A DNA stretch of 64,000 nt from Cavenderia fasciculata (GCF_000203815.1 NW_004457735.1:620001-684000), one strand, 5' to 3'. Positions 31,910 to 43,687 are shown, counted from the first letter of the stretch. Program-made: numbers and translations. The notes: a model not told the origin generated them from the letters alone.

Positions 31910-32593
31910 CTCTAATCTATCTATCTATATATAATCTATATTTGATAGCTAATATTACTACTATTATTATTATTGGATGAAAAGTTGAAGCAAAGTGAAG
32001 TGAACAAACAAACGTGTGTGAGTAAAATCGAAGTTGCTATGATGTTGATGTGTGTGGTTCTTTACAAAAGAAAATAAATATAAATAATACCTTGTTTGGG
32101 CGACAAAGACAAAGCGAACAGCCGGCTATACAAATATAATATTATTATTAATTTTGGGAAGTTGCTTTGTCGGTCGTTTCAGGAGCCTCCTTTACAAGTT
32201 CACGCGTGTTGTCGTTTTACTCTTTTCTCGAGTCAGATCTTTGATAATCGATTTTTGTTTGGTATAAAAAATGAGAGAGAGGAAGGAGCCGTAAACAAAA
32301 CATCCTCTCCTTTTCAAAAGATGAGTTTATTATTATTGTTGTGTTGTTCGGCTATTGGTATTAGTATTATTTCTTTTCCGAATATACTACAATATCCAAG
32401 TCGCATTGTTAACATGTTGAATCATAATGACATTATTGTTGTTTGACTGTTTCGTTGTCATGAATGATAGCTAACGGAACGATGTAAAAGTGTTATTTAA
32501 GAAGAGGAGGAAGAAGGACTGGACTATTGTGATTGTATATTATTGTATATTGTATGATTTATAAATTACTACATTTGATTTGAGTTATCTATC
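31910..32593. other. Spacer upstream of purH
   Basis: 684 bp. It contains CTAT repeats next to purH, a more balanced stretch at 32,090-32,320 with a TATA-like GGTATAAAAAATG (32,261-32,273), and the small frame described at 32321-32446. Confidence 0.5.
32321..32446 (+). CDS. Possible 41-residue secreted or membrane peptide
   Basis: ATG after a purine-rich leader (TTTTCAAAAGATG), about 50 nt downstream of a TATA-like element. The first 20 residues (MSLLLLLCCSAIGISIISFP) resemble a signal peptide or a single membrane helix, followed by a short tail (NILQYPSRIVNMLNHNDII). An in-frame upstream ATG would make 116 residues, but that extension has odd composition. Short and unsupported by homology. 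Confidence 0.25.
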   Translation: MSLLLLLCCSAIGISIISFPNILQYPSRIVNMLNHNDIIVV

Positions 32594-33046
32594 TTATCTT
32601 CTATTCTTCTTATCCATCTCTTTTTTAAATTCTTCTCCAAATATCTCCATAAAAGACTTTTGTTTAACTTGTTGATTGTTATTGTTGTTATTAGTATTGT
32701 TTTGTTGTTGTTGTTGATTGTTAGTATTATATCTGTTATTGTTGTATTGAGAGTTGTTATTATTATTATTATTATAATATTGGTTGTTATTGTTATAACC
32801 GTTGTATTGATTGTTGTTGTTGTTTCTATTATTGTATTGATTGTTATTATGATTGTTGTATTGATTAGTATTGTTGTTATTGTTGTTTTTATTAGATGGT
32901 TTATCATCAAACATCTCTCTGGTCTTGTCTCTGAACAATAGAGCCAAGTATTGGAATCTTCTGCTATTCGATAGTTTATCGACCAGAGTCTCCTCCAATT
33001 GCTTGAATACCACTCCTCTTAATAAATTGTTAAACAAGTTGTTCAT
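32594..33046 (-). CDS. Unknown 150-residue protein with Asn-rich centre
   Basis: Single exon. The N-terminal 50 residues are well-formed and helical (MNNLFNNLLRGVVFKQLEET, then LVDKLSNSRRFQYLALLFRD). A central run of Asn, Gln and Tyr covers about 70 residues, and a charged C-terminus follows (KSFMEIFGEEFKKEMDKKNR). Two conserved-looking ends around a homopolymer are typical of real dictyostelid genes. I do not recognise the family. The next gene to the left on the same strand is purH, 685 bp away. Confidence 0.65.
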   Translation of the reverse strand: MNNLFNNLLRGVVFKQLEETLVDKLSNSRRFQYLALLFRDKTREMFDDKPSNKNNNNNNTNQYNNHNNNQYNNRNNNNNQYNGYNNNNQYYNNNNNNNSQYNNNRYNTNNQQQQQNNTNNNNNNQQVKQKSFMEIFGEEFKKEMDKKNRR

Positions 33047-33995
33047 TGTTGTATCTATCTATATTATGTATATCTATCTTTATGTTCTACTTGTTTGCAT
33101 AAAGTTAAACTATAGTATCAAAAAAGGGAAGACAACACAAGACAATAAAAAAAAAATCAGTTGGTCAAAAAACGAGAAGGGAAGACTGGTATTTAGTTAT
33201 ACTTTTGGATAAATTTATTTAAATAAATATATGATAAACTTTGTGGATACATCAATAAGATTACAAAGTGGTGATACAATATAATAATAATAATCAAATT
33301 GATGTATCCACAAAGTAATAAATAGATTGTTTACGGTACTTGGGTTCCCATGAAAATGAATGAGATGAGAGGCCAATATACCATAGGATTTTGAATGTAG
33401 ACGTTGCCTATTGACTTAGCCTCAATATATTTGGAGCAATCGGTCCTTTTTCAAAGTAGAAAGAAATACCTATATTAATTGTTTTGGTATCTGTAAATTA
33501 ATTTGGAGAAAAGTCATTGACAGCAGAATATAATATTATTATATGCAATGTTGTGATTTTGATTGGTACTTGCCGTTATTTAGAGCAAAGATTATTACAA
33601 CTACAACTACTATTACTATTACTATTATTTATTAATAAATAAATTCTCTGTTCTAGAAAATGACGAAGTGTCTTGCAAGTTGAGTATGATTGGCTCAAGA
33701 CACACCTTTTAAAATTAAATTAATTTAATTTATTAAAAATTTCATTCAGGGTTATTGGGTTTGGTCTTTGAAGAGCAACGTGACTTATTCGACCAAGTGC
33801 AGATGAATCATACATATGTATACCATATATCAATCGCATCATTATCATTAGTAGTTATAGATAGATAGATAGATAGAGATAGATAGAGAGTGAAGAAGTT
33901 CGTTCATAGTTTTTAAATATTCATTCAACTTTGAAAACTAAGCTTACTATAGTACTAGTTAGTTCATTTTAAATTATAAAATTAGTAGAAGAAAG
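33047..33995. other. Spacer with hairpin, upstream of the CLC gene
   Basis: About 950 bp. It holds the perfect hairpin at 33238-33316, a more balanced stretch after it (33,330-33,450), an 8-bp hairpin GTGTCTTG/CAAGACAC at 33668-33703 and GATA repeats near 33,860. The first exon of the CLC gene may lie in its right half: an ATG at 33803 opens a short frame (MNHTYVYHISIASLSL), but its link to the gene is unproven. Confidence 0.5.
33238..33316 (+). ncRNA. Perfect 19-bp hairpin, 79 nt (candidate structured RNA)
   Basis: ACTTTGTGGATACATCAAT at 33238-33256 is exactly complementary to 33298-33316. The loop is 41 nt. Both ends of the stem are bounded by A-A mismatches. The sequence shares nothing with the 15433-15511 hairpin, but total length (79 nt) and design are the same. 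Transcription is not shown, and the strand is arbitrary. Confidence 0.4.
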
Positions 33996-36909
33996 GTATA
34001 CCAATCAAACTTATCATCACAATCATCATCAGATTCACAAACCTTTTCAACATCAACATCAACATCAACATCATCATCATCGTCGTCGATTTATATATCT
34101 TCGCCAGTACCTTTGAAAATAGATTCTACTTCTCATAATAGACATATACCCAAATATACTAGGATGTAAGAATCATATTAATAATAATAATAATAATAAT
34201 AATAAACAACTCTCATATTAACATTACTTTTTAAACTTGATGATTGTTAGGATATCTAGTAAACATGGGTATAAAAAGAGTAGACTAAGATCTGCACCGT
34301 CGGATGCAGACTTGTTTAACCTCGTCATGCCCAAGTCTGAAACAGTTGGATTCAAGAGTAAACAAGGTGGTATATCGAAACAAGCTATCAAATGGTCAAA
34401 GTTTACACGTCTCAACAATTTCTACATTTGGTTATTCTTGGCCGTTGTTGGTTTAATGGCTTCTATATTACTCGTTACTATTGATCTTATATTTAAATAT
34501 GTTGTTTTTGCAGGTATGTAAATTAATATATAACAGGTTCTCTTTCTATCTCCTCTCATTCTAATATTATTATTATTTCTTGTTGCTTTTTAGGAAGAGA
34601 TAGATTTATGGATTTAACAGAGAATTATTTCTTACAATATATTAGTTTTATATTTTGGACATGTTTATTGGCAGTATCATCATCATTGGTCATCAAAAAG
34701 ATATGTTATGCTGCTGCGGGTAGTGGTGTACCCGATTTGAAATCAATCTTTTCAGGCTTTTGGAATCCGACCGTTGTCAAACCATCGGTATTGGTGTGGA
34801 AGACTATTGGATTGCTATTGTCCTATGGATCGGGACTGTCGATTGGCAAGGAAGGTCCCTATATTCACATTTCTGCCATTTTGACAAACACACTACTCTA
34901 CCTCAAACCCTTTAAAAATATCGCCATCAACGAAACACAAAGAAGTCAAATGCTTGCTTCATGTTGTGCACTTGGTGTCGCCGCCACCTTTGGGTCGCCC
35001 ATTGGAGGTGTATTGTTCAGTATCGAGGTTACTGGCACCTATTATTTGATTTCAAATTATTGGCGTGCCTTTTTTGCTTCAACTGTCGGTGCTGTAGGAA
35101 TTAAAATTTTACTTTCAACTCCTTCAAATGGTTTGTACAATGACTTGACTCTATATTATATATTCAACAGACAATATATTAATATTATTCTTTTATTTTA
35201 TATTTTTTAGACTTGTTGGAATCATATCGTACAAATTTTGAATCAGTTAATCTTGCAAGTGTTCAATTATTGGCATTGATTATAACTGGTGTATTATGCG
35301 GGTTGCTAGGATCACTATTTATTTACATGTATACTAAAATATATAATTGGAAGAAAAATAATCAAGATTTGATTCAAAAATTAACGTATGTAAAAATTAT
35401 ATTAATATAAACAAAAAATGTTAAATATATATTAATATTTATTTATATTATTTATTTGTATTTAGACCATATGGAGAAGTATTGGTAGTAGCAGCAGTGA
35501 CGGCAGTACTTAGTTTTCCATTAAAATTTTTAAGATTGGATCATGCAAGTGCCGTTCATACGATGTTTACAGCACACGATGATGTCAATTCAGAAGAGTT
35601 AAAGGTGTGGACTGAAAGCATGCCATTTGACAATGGTATTATTTTGGCATGTTTTCTATATATCTTGGTCAAGTTGGTGTTGACGGCCGTGTCGATTACA
35701 CTACCTATTCCGTATGGTATCTATATCCCATTGTTTGCAATTGGTGCTGCTGTCGGTCGTTTTGTGGGTGAGATCACCAAGTTGATCTTTCCCAACATTA
35801 AAGATATCTATCCTACGGGGTATGCGGTGGTTGGAGCAGCTGCGTTGTGTGGAGGTGCCACGAGAACCGTGTCGAGTGCGATGATTATCCTCGAACTGAC
35901 AAACGATCTCACTTACATGGTGCCGGTACTAGTTGGAGTGGTGTTGTCGTGCGGTATTGGTAATTTACTCAACCACAGTATCTACGACTGCTTCTTGCGT
36001 AACAAGGGATTGCCCTACCTGCCATTTGTCCGCGTCAAGACCGACTCGATGCTCGCCAAGGACGTGATGAAGCGCGACCTCTACTATGTGACACGCAAGA
36101 CCACCCTGCAGGCAATCGAGCTTGTGCTAGACCGCGTCAACGACGCTGCCATCCCGGTCGTCGAGAGTCAGGACAACCACCATCTCATCGGCACCATCTC
36201 TCGTACCACCCTCGAGGAGGTGCTCGCCTACCACGAACGTCTACACTCGTATTCGGCCAAATCACCCCTCATTGCCACATCCGACTCGATTCTCAATATC
36301 AACGACGGTGGTGAAACACCGACCTTTGACGACGACTACTTTATGGAACGTGCATTACTAGGTGAGAGTGAGATGAAGGTTTTCTCAGACCAATCCTCAT
36401 CTACTACCATTTTACATAATATTAATAATAATAATAATAATCATCATGATATTGACAGAGATAATAATAATAATAATATGGGTAATATTAATATTACAAA
36501 TTCTATCAATACAATCCTCGCCAATACTCCTTCCACTACTTCACCAGATCCAACTCCAAGACAACAACAACAACAAGAATCACAAAACTATAATGATAAT
36601 CAAGATATGAATCAAATACAAAGTGATATGAATAATAATAATAATAACAATGATAATGGTGGAGAAGGATCATCGATGAATCAACAACAACAACAACCAT
36701 TACCAATCGATTTGGTACAAATGGAATTACAAAACCCATGGGTAGTTATTGATAATTCACCATTCCAAATTGGTGAGAGTATGCCAGTTAGAAAGATTGT
36801 TTTCATGTTTATGATGTTGGGTGGCAACGTTATCTATGTATTACAAAGTGGGAAATTGGTTGGTCTCATTACAAAGACTGATCTTGTAAAAAAGGCCGGA
36901 CAAAAATAA
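33996..36909 (+). CDS. CLC family chloride channel or H+/Cl- exchanger
   Basis: Exons: from about 33996 (start unresolved) to 34165, then 34251-34513, 34594-35130, 35211-35385 and 35466-36909. Phases agree at all four junctions. The N-terminal exon is Ser/Thr-rich with no ATG in frame, so the true start lies in an earlier exon. CLC selectivity motifs are AGSGVPDLKSI (GSGIPE variant), GKEGPYIHIS and FGSPIGGVLFSIE. Helices continue through PIPYGIYIPLFAIGAAVGR (the GxFxP-type motif, here GIYIP). The C-terminal half carries two CBS domains (MLAKDVMKRDLYYVTRKTTL and IGESMPVRKIVFMFMMLGG) separated by Asn/Gln runs. The first charged residue after GKEGP-P fits either channel or exchanger, so I do not choose. 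It probably sits in an endolysosomal or contractile-vacuole membrane, by analogy. Confidence 0.92.
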
Positions 36910-37387
36910 TAATATTAATCTTTTCCCCAAACAACTTTGTTGTATAATTAAATAAATGTGACCCCGAGTATTATACTTTGTTTTTCTTACATTTTAATTT
37001 AAATATAACTATTTATTTATTTTCAACATTATTATTATTATTTAGTTGAAAATAAAATTGTGTGATGTTACTTAGTATCTTTTCTTTTTTAGTTAATTAT
37101 TATTATTTTAATTAAAAATATATTTTAATAAATGTAAAAATCATGATACAAAAATGGGTGTGTTGATGTCATTCGCTCTTTCATTCATTCATTCAACAAT
37201 AATAATAATATTTAAATAAATAACATAGATGATATTATATTATTATAGTTAGACAAAGGTTAAACAAGTAGTAGTAGCAATAATAATAATTAGTAACAGT
37301 TATTATTGTTGTTTTTATTATTCCTTCTTTCTGCAGTAGATAAAAGAGAAAAGAGAAAAGAGAAAGAGAAAGAAAGAGAAAAAGAAT
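36910..37387. other. Spacer
   Basis: 478 bp, AT-rich. A 12-bp inverted repeat (TTTATTTTCAAC at 37016-37027 with its complement at 37045-37056) lies 107 nt after the CLC stop. An AG-rich purine tract (37,339-37,386) directly precedes the next start codon. Confidence 0.6.
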
Positions 37388-39531
37388 ATGTTTAATCATC
37401 AAAAAGATAGTAGTAGTAGAACGACAAAAGAAGAGGATGACGATGAAGATGAATGCAATATAGATGATACTGTAGTCATTGAACATTCACCTCAAATATC
37501 TACGTTGGAGTTTGACCATTCTGCATCGTACCTAGCAGTGGGTTATTCAAACGGTTCGATATCGATTATGCGTGTAGCCACTACAAACCTAAACTATATG
37601 AATACTCTCGACTTGGACGCTGCTTCAATATCATCGTCGTCGTCATCATCATCATCGTATAGTCTAATTGACGGCGAGACGACAGAGATTGAAGATGAAA
37701 ACAACGACGACGACGATATGTTTATGATGGACGACGACTACATTGGAACAAAAAAGAAATTTAAAATAGATTCTTTTAATAATAGTATACCATCACCACC
37801 ACAACAATATTATAAAAAACAACAACATCAACAACATCAACAACAACAACAATTTAAAAATAGTAATATTAATAGTAATAATAGTAATAATATTGGTTCA
37901 ACTACATTATCATATGAATTGGTATTTTGTTTTCAAGCTCATGAATCAGATGTAATACAAATAAAATGGTGGAAGGGAACATGCTCGACATTGTTGTTCC
38001 TTTCAAGTAGTGTCAGTTCGACCAAGTTGTGGAGATTCAATGATTTGTCGTCCATGATGAATTCTCGAGAGAGTCCCACTTTGGTATCATCGTCTTCAAC
38101 CTCTTCATTGGTTGGAAAGAAAAAGAGATGGAGTCAATACGATGGGTTGGATTCAAACAACTCTTCCTCCAACAACACCAACAATATACCATTTACAGAT
38201 CTTTCCAAAAAGTTGAGGTTCACTCTTAAACGAACCTATGAAAATGAAGAAATATTCAATATCAATTCCATCAGTATCAATAGTGATTGTCAAACCTTTA
38301 TTTCTTCAGATGAACTAAGAGTTTATCTTTGGGATTTAAATGTTAATCAACAATGTTTTAGTATGTATATACAAAAAAAAGAAAATAGATTATTATTTAT
38401 TTATTTATTTTCTTTCTTTCTTTTAGATATTATAAATTTAAAACCAACCAATATTCAATTATTAAATGAAGTGATTAGAGTAACTGAATTTCATCCACAA
38501 CATTGTAATCAATTGGTGTATGGAACGAGTAGAGGGTCGGTCAAGTTGTGCGATCTTAGGACATCGGCGCTATGTAATGATTTTTCAAAGGTTTATGTGC
38601 CACAACAAATCAATGAATCAACCTTTTCCGATTATTTAAATTCAATACTCGATCTTAGGTTCAGTCCCGACGGGAGATACTTTGCGACTAGAAACCTAGA
38701 ATCATTATCGATTTGGGACATGAATATGGAAAATCAACCCATCGCAACCTACAACCTATACAATCAAAATTATCTACATTCCAAACTTTATGATATGTAC
38801 GAATCATCTACTTTTGTTGGTAAATTTCCTTGCTGTTTTATTAATCAAGAGTATGTAAAAAGAAAAAGAAAGAAAAAAGAAAAAGAATATAGAATTATAA
38901 ATATTAATATATCATTTTAAAAATATAAATTTATAGACAAGTAATAACAGGATCATATGATAATAAAAGTTTGGTTTGGAATCCATTTAGTTCTGATAGT
39001 TTTATCATTGATAATAATAATAATGCTGGAAATGGAAATTATGTAAATAATAATAATAATGGTATGGTCGATGAACACGATACCATCATTCCATCAGATT
39101 TTAATTGTCAATTATTAAAAGATGGTGAAGGCGACGATCTTTCAACAACAACATCTTCTTCTTCTTCCTCATCAAAATATAATAATACACCACCTTTAAA
39201 TTCTTCTTCTACTTCTTCTTCTTCTTCATCCTCTTCAACAAATACATTCACAACACAATCATCAGTCTCGGCAGTGACCAATAACCCTGTAGATACAAAT
39301 CAACGCGTAATAGTTAAACCTTGGTCCATTTATAATGCCTCTTCTCCATCCTCATCACCTGTAAATAGTCAACAACAACTCAATCACAAGCTCTCTATTA
39401 AAAAGTTTAATGAAGAGTCTATCAGATCCATACACTCTATGAACAATCTTATTGCCATGAGTGATCAAAACCAAATTTATATTTATTCAACTCTCAATGT
39501 TGCCAATGATTCAATTCATAAAGGAGCATAA
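37388..39531 (+). CDS. Divergent PP2A regulatory subunit B (B55/PR55-type WD40)
   Basis: Three exons, 37388-38360, 38427-38850 and 38937-39531, give 663 residues, against about 450 for ordinary B55. Conserved B55 segments are easy to see: FCFQAHESDVIQIKWWKG, VYLWDLNVNQQCFNIINLKP, TEFHPQHCNQLVYGTSRGSV, KLCDLRTSALC, FSPDGRYFATRNLESLSIWD and MNMENQPIATYNLYNQNYLH. The extra length comes from acidic, Gln and Ser inserts between blades and an 80-residue Ser-rich insert before the last blade. B55 subunits steer PP2A to mitotic and cytoskeletal substrates. The divergence suggests a second, specialised copy beside an ordinary one elsewhere, but that cannot be checked here. Confidence 0.85.
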
Positions 39532-39553
39532 AGAGAGTGAGAGAAAAGAAATA

Positions 39554-39598
<45 letters not shown>
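39554..39598. repeat. AAT trinucleotide repeat
   Basis: About 15 uninterrupted AAT units, 22 nt after the stop of the B55-type gene. It is simple sequence, common in dictyostelid spacers. Confidence 0.9.
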
Positions 39599-39958
39599 TA
39601 TGGAAATATATATATTTATATTTATATATAAATCTCAAGATTATTTCCAAATTCAAATTTATTTGTAAAACTAGAAATGGAAATTGAATTCAAAACATCA
39701 ACAATGACAAGTTACCTTGTCATTAAAAATATTATTATTATAATATGTTTTAAAAGAAGTAACAATTGCAAATGTATTTATATATAAATATAAATATTTT
39801 TAGGATAAATACTAATAATAATACTTTTTAGAAATATTAATTAATTAATATTTAATTAAAAAATTGGATAGAGTAGAAAAAATATTAACTATTATTTATT
39901 TTCTATTGGTTCTAAAACTATTGAACCATACCAACAAGATTGTGCTTCCTGTATATCA

Positions 39959-40524
39959 ATGAAAATGACTTACTTTTTTAATAAAAAGAGTATGTATATA
40001 CAAAATGACAGACATACATAAAATATTTATTTATTAACCAAATTATACCTTTTTTAGAAAAGAATATATTTAATAAATTAAGAAATCAATTTACACTTCA
40101 AGGGATACCATATTCTGTTGAAAGTTTAAAATTCTTGACAGAGAGTTTATGCAACAAGGCATCTGATGCACCGAGTATTATCATTGTCTGGGATTACCAT
40201 GCTCTTGGAATGAGAATTCGAGAGATTAGTCCCGACCTTGTTAGCACTAATAAAATGATCCATGAAGTGGTCATGCGATTTGGAATGGGTCATGGAACAG
40301 TTCATGACAATACAATCTTTTCATTCCCATCTCACAAGGACTTGATGCATCGTTGCAAGAACCTCTCCCAAACCCTTCCATGGTGTCTCTCCTATTCCAA
40401 TGTTCCTCGAATCGCAACAGTCTACTGGGTATCAAAGATGGATAGCAAGTTGCCTAAAATGTATGAATACTTTCAACATCCATTCTATTTACCTTCACAT
40501 TTGGAACCTTATAATCCTGCCTAG
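39959..40524 (+). CDS. Unknown protein, 165 residues or longer at the N-terminus
   Basis: Exons 39959-39989 and 40058-40524, intron GTATG...TTTTTAG with matching phase. The core reads ASDAPSIIIVWDYHALGMRI, FGMGHGTVHDNTIFSFPSHK, LMHRCKNLSQTLPWCLSYS and MYEYFQHPFYLPSHLEPYN, a well-formed globular protein I do not recognise. The chosen ATG starts MKMTYFFNKKK. In-frame, coding-like sequence (GSKTIEPYQQDCASCIS) continues upstream of it to 39872, and another candidate start (MEIEFKTSTMTSYLV, ATG at 39677) suggests one or two more 5' exons. Both the N-terminus and function remain open. Confidence 0.6.
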
Positions 40525-40646
40525 AATATATTCTTTCTCTCAACTCTGTTTAAATAAATAAATAAATAAATAAATACTTTATTTTTGTATATATTTAGTA
40601 TTTAATATTTAATATTTAATATTTGTTTGTTTGGTTATTTATTATA

Positions 40647-41960
40647 TTAGGGAGAGACTGTTGTTTTAGTCCAATGCTCTTGAATCCATTGATCATTAAT
40701 AACAACAGACTGGGCAAGATCTACCAATCCCGCGACCTCCGTTGTATTGTCAAATTTAATCTCTTGTTCTAAAATAGGGTTGAATCTATGGTATCTATCG
40801 GACAATAGGGTACCTGTTAGTTGGTGAACAAGTTCAGTACTTGAGTCAATGTACATATCTGCCAATGAACTTTGCCAACCTGAGAGTGGCATGTTATGAT
40901 CTTTGACTTCAGGTTTTGTGTCCATCGCTCTCGGGAATAAACCTGATCCAAAAGACAGACAGACAATTCTGTCGGTACCAACCCGTTTAAAGTTTGACGC
41001 TAGTGAAACGGCTGCCATTGATGGGTTATTACAAAATATTCCACCATCAATGTACCCTTGGTGACTTGGAAATGCACCTGGAACGGACAATGTTCTTAAC
41101 AATAGGTCCGATACTTTGAGTTTGGTGGTGCCGTCGGGCAATTCAAGACTTGGAGAGCATGTTGGCGTATCCGTACATTTGAGAGGTTCATCTTGAGAAG
41201 AGGTTGGATTCATATTATGGAATAATCGGGGTACCCATCTTACTATTGTATTGTCTTTAAAGGCAAGTTGTAAGGCAGGGACAACTAGTGAGCGATTAAG
41301 ATCGGTGAGTTTGGTATCCCCAAGGAAGAGATAGAAAACGGCTTGGATGAGATCATTGGAATAGGTGGCAGAAGAGGTGCTTTCCATTCCTTGTTTTGGC
41401 TGACCAAATATATTTGAGCATACCATACTCATAATATTGACAACATCACGTGGTAGATATCCGAGTATAAATAGAGTTGCAACCAAAGCACCGGCACTGC
41501 TACCAGCAAACACATCTACTTGATCCAGAAAATTGTGATATTTCTCAACAATATCGGCCATGATCACACATTGAAGGATCGTTCTTATTCCTCCACCGTC
41601 AAAGCTGATAACACGACACGGTCCATTTGTCTTCTGGTCTCTCTTTTGAAGTGGTTTGCATTTTCCATCCATTTCTTTCTTATGAACCACTAATCCGACC
41701 AACGATTGAATCTCCTTTTCGTTTAGTTTGCTCAATAATTCAAGAGGAAAGAGTTCTAACCATTTTGGTACTTGACGGGTTGTGCTTTTATCTCCAAGAA
41801 TAGAGTTATTGTTGTTGTTGTTGTTGGGGTCATTGCCACTACTATTTGTTTCTTTAGATAAATAAATAATAATAAATAAATAGTAGAAAAGTGTTATTAA
41901 ATAAATCTAACATATTAATATAAATATATAAATGTGTATGTTACCTGAAGAAGAAGACAT
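40647..41960 (-). CDS. Patatin-like phospholipase
   Basis: Two exons, 41960-41945 (MSSSS plus one base) and 41851-40647, give 406 residues. The oxyanion motif is GGGIRT within RVISFDGGGIRTILQC, the catalytic serine is in GSSAG (VFAGSSAGALVATLF), and the catalytic Asp is in DGGIFCNNPS. This is the full Ser-Asp dyad set of patatin-type acyl hydrolases, which release fatty acids from phospholipids or acylglycerols. No signal peptide is present, and an Asn-rich patch follows the first exon, so it is probably cytosolic. The first coding exon is only 16 bases long. Confidence 0.92.
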
Positions 41961-42275
41961 AATTCTATATATATATTTGTATTGCAATATAACAATGACT
42001 CATGAACCCGCGTTTAACCCATTTATAGCTATAGTGGTCGGACCATCCGACAGCATCAGCTGGTGACTAGTTGTCATTGAAATTCCACAGAAGGAGAACA
42101 CATCTTCTTGGAATGAATTGCCCAGGGCGGCAATCACTCCTCGAGTATCAACCAAAATTAAAAACCTTGATGACCATTTAATTATTCATTGTGGTAGCTG
42201 TACATAATATACTACAAAGAGGAAAGAGTGAGAGAGTTAGAGATAATCAATAAATGTTTAACAAAGCAAATAGAG

Positions 42276-42309
<34 letters not shown>

Positions 42310-42680
42310 TAAGACTTTCTCTTTGCTTGCTTTTTAGAGTTGATCTTATGAAAGACACTTACATAGATAGAAGAAGCGATAACGAACAGTTTGATTAAAG
42401 TGCTATCAACAAACCGATTGATTGATGAATCGTTGATTGATTGACACAAATCGGGAAAGGTGCACATGCCTTAGAACAAGATCGCAGATCAATGGTTGCA
42501 AACACACTGTCGTGTAAAATGATAGCACAGTAAAAAAAAAAGATATTTAATTATTTAACTAAATTAGGTTGGGTTGTAATAATCATAATAATAATAATAA
42601 TATTACTAGTATTTATTATATATATATATATATTGATAAAATAGATATAATTAATTTATTTATTTAGATTAAAAAAAAAA
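41961..42680. other. Spacer between patatin and the tandem family
   Basis: 720 bp. It has a more balanced part at 41,990-42,170, a GA repeat at about 42,281-42,308 and TGATTGATTGA clusters near 42,415-42,445. No gene or tRNA found. Confidence 0.55.
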
Positions 42681-43283
42681 ATGAAAGTAGGATTAGAGCA
42701 ACAACATTTAACAATTTTAAAAGCATCAACCTTTTTCAATGATATTTGTTGTGATGCTGAAAGATTTTATTTGGTTACCAATATCGATGGCAAGTTATTC
42801 GACACTTATATCTTTCTAGGTAGATCTGATGAATACTTGAAGCAAGTCGTCAAAGATTTTAAACATCAAAATCAATCATCACCACAACTATTACTAGAAC
42901 AACCACAACAGCAACAACAACAAAAGGAACCTAAAAAGTCATGGAAATTGGTTGGAAAGACAAACCAAATAGTTGAATTGATGGAAAAGTATCCTCCAAC
43001 ACATTACATCTTTGGATCGACATACAACTCTAAAAACATTGAAGAGCTGGTGTTACATACTTGGAATAAGGGACTGCGTCTCTTCTTCAAAGCACCTTAT
43101 TTGATGGGTGACCGAACCGACAGATTTCAGTGGGGAGTTGCTGGTTGGTTTCACGGTTTGGAAGACATGCAAGACAAGAACAAATGGATTCAATTCCACC
43201 AATCACTTGATGCCAATGGCCACATGGTTAGAATTGCTGGTAATCAGGAGCAATACGGTGACCTTTATGTAAAATTAATTTAA
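42681..43283 (+). CDS. Tandem unknown family, copy 1 (intact, cytosolic form)
   Basis: Single visible exon, 200 residues, starting MKVGLEQQHLTILKASTFF right after a 12-base A run. Residues 1-60 form one unit (ending FDTYIFLGRSDEYLKQVV), a Gln-rich linker follows, and residues 90-200 form the family domain: WKLVGKTNQIVELMEKYPPT, HYIFGSTYNSKNIEELV, TWNKGLRLFFKAPYLMGDR, FQWGVAGWFHGLED and the end YGDLYVKLI. There is no signal peptide or membrane segment. Copy 5 is its closest relative in layout. I recognise no known domain. The Tyr/Trp/Gly-rich, strand-like pattern suggests a small beta fold. Function unknown. Confidence 0.8.
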   Translation: MKVGLEQQHLTILKASTFFNDICCDAERFYLVTNIDGKLFDTYIFLGRSDEYLKQVVKDFKHQNQSSPQLLLEQPQQQQQQKEPKKSWKLVGKTNQIVELMEKYPPTHYIFGSTYNSKNIEELVLHTWNKGLRLFFKAPYLMGDRTDRFQWGVAGWFHGLEDMQDKNKWIQFHQSLDANGHMVRIAGNQEQYGDLYVKLI

Positions 43284-43687
43284 TCCCTCTGTTTTAATAA
43301 ATCTTTTAATAGTAATCAATGTTGATTGATCAGAAACGATTGGTGGTGTTGTTGTTGTAGGTTGATGTAATAATGAATGCTACAGATCAACCATATATTA
43401 ATTCGTTAAACATTAACCCCCTTTGATCGATCACCCTTACGTGTGTGGGTGAACTTCACTCCTCTATTTCAAGTAATATTTTTTCAACTTTTATTAATTT
43501 TTTTTAATTAAAATTTTTTTTTTCGATTTGTTTTTTTTTTTTTTCCTAGAAAGGTCCCCTTTTTCATTTTTTTCGACTCAAAAATTTGATTCTAATTGAT
43601 TGGTACAGACAAAAATCAATCCTTTTATCTATTTTTTTATTTATTGTAAATAAATACTAGAGTAAATAAATATAATCTAAATAATAG
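43284..43687. other. Spacer between copies 1 and 2 of the tandem family
   Basis: 404 bp. The left half is more balanced and carries GGTTGAT (43360-43366) with its complement at 43386-43392, and a GTGAACTTCAC dyad at 43449-43459. The right half is T-runs. No gene seen. Confidence 0.55.

Noticed and set aside
42281-42308. GA repeat considered as a promoter element
   Set aside because: Simple repeats of this kind occur throughout the window with no fixed relation to starts.
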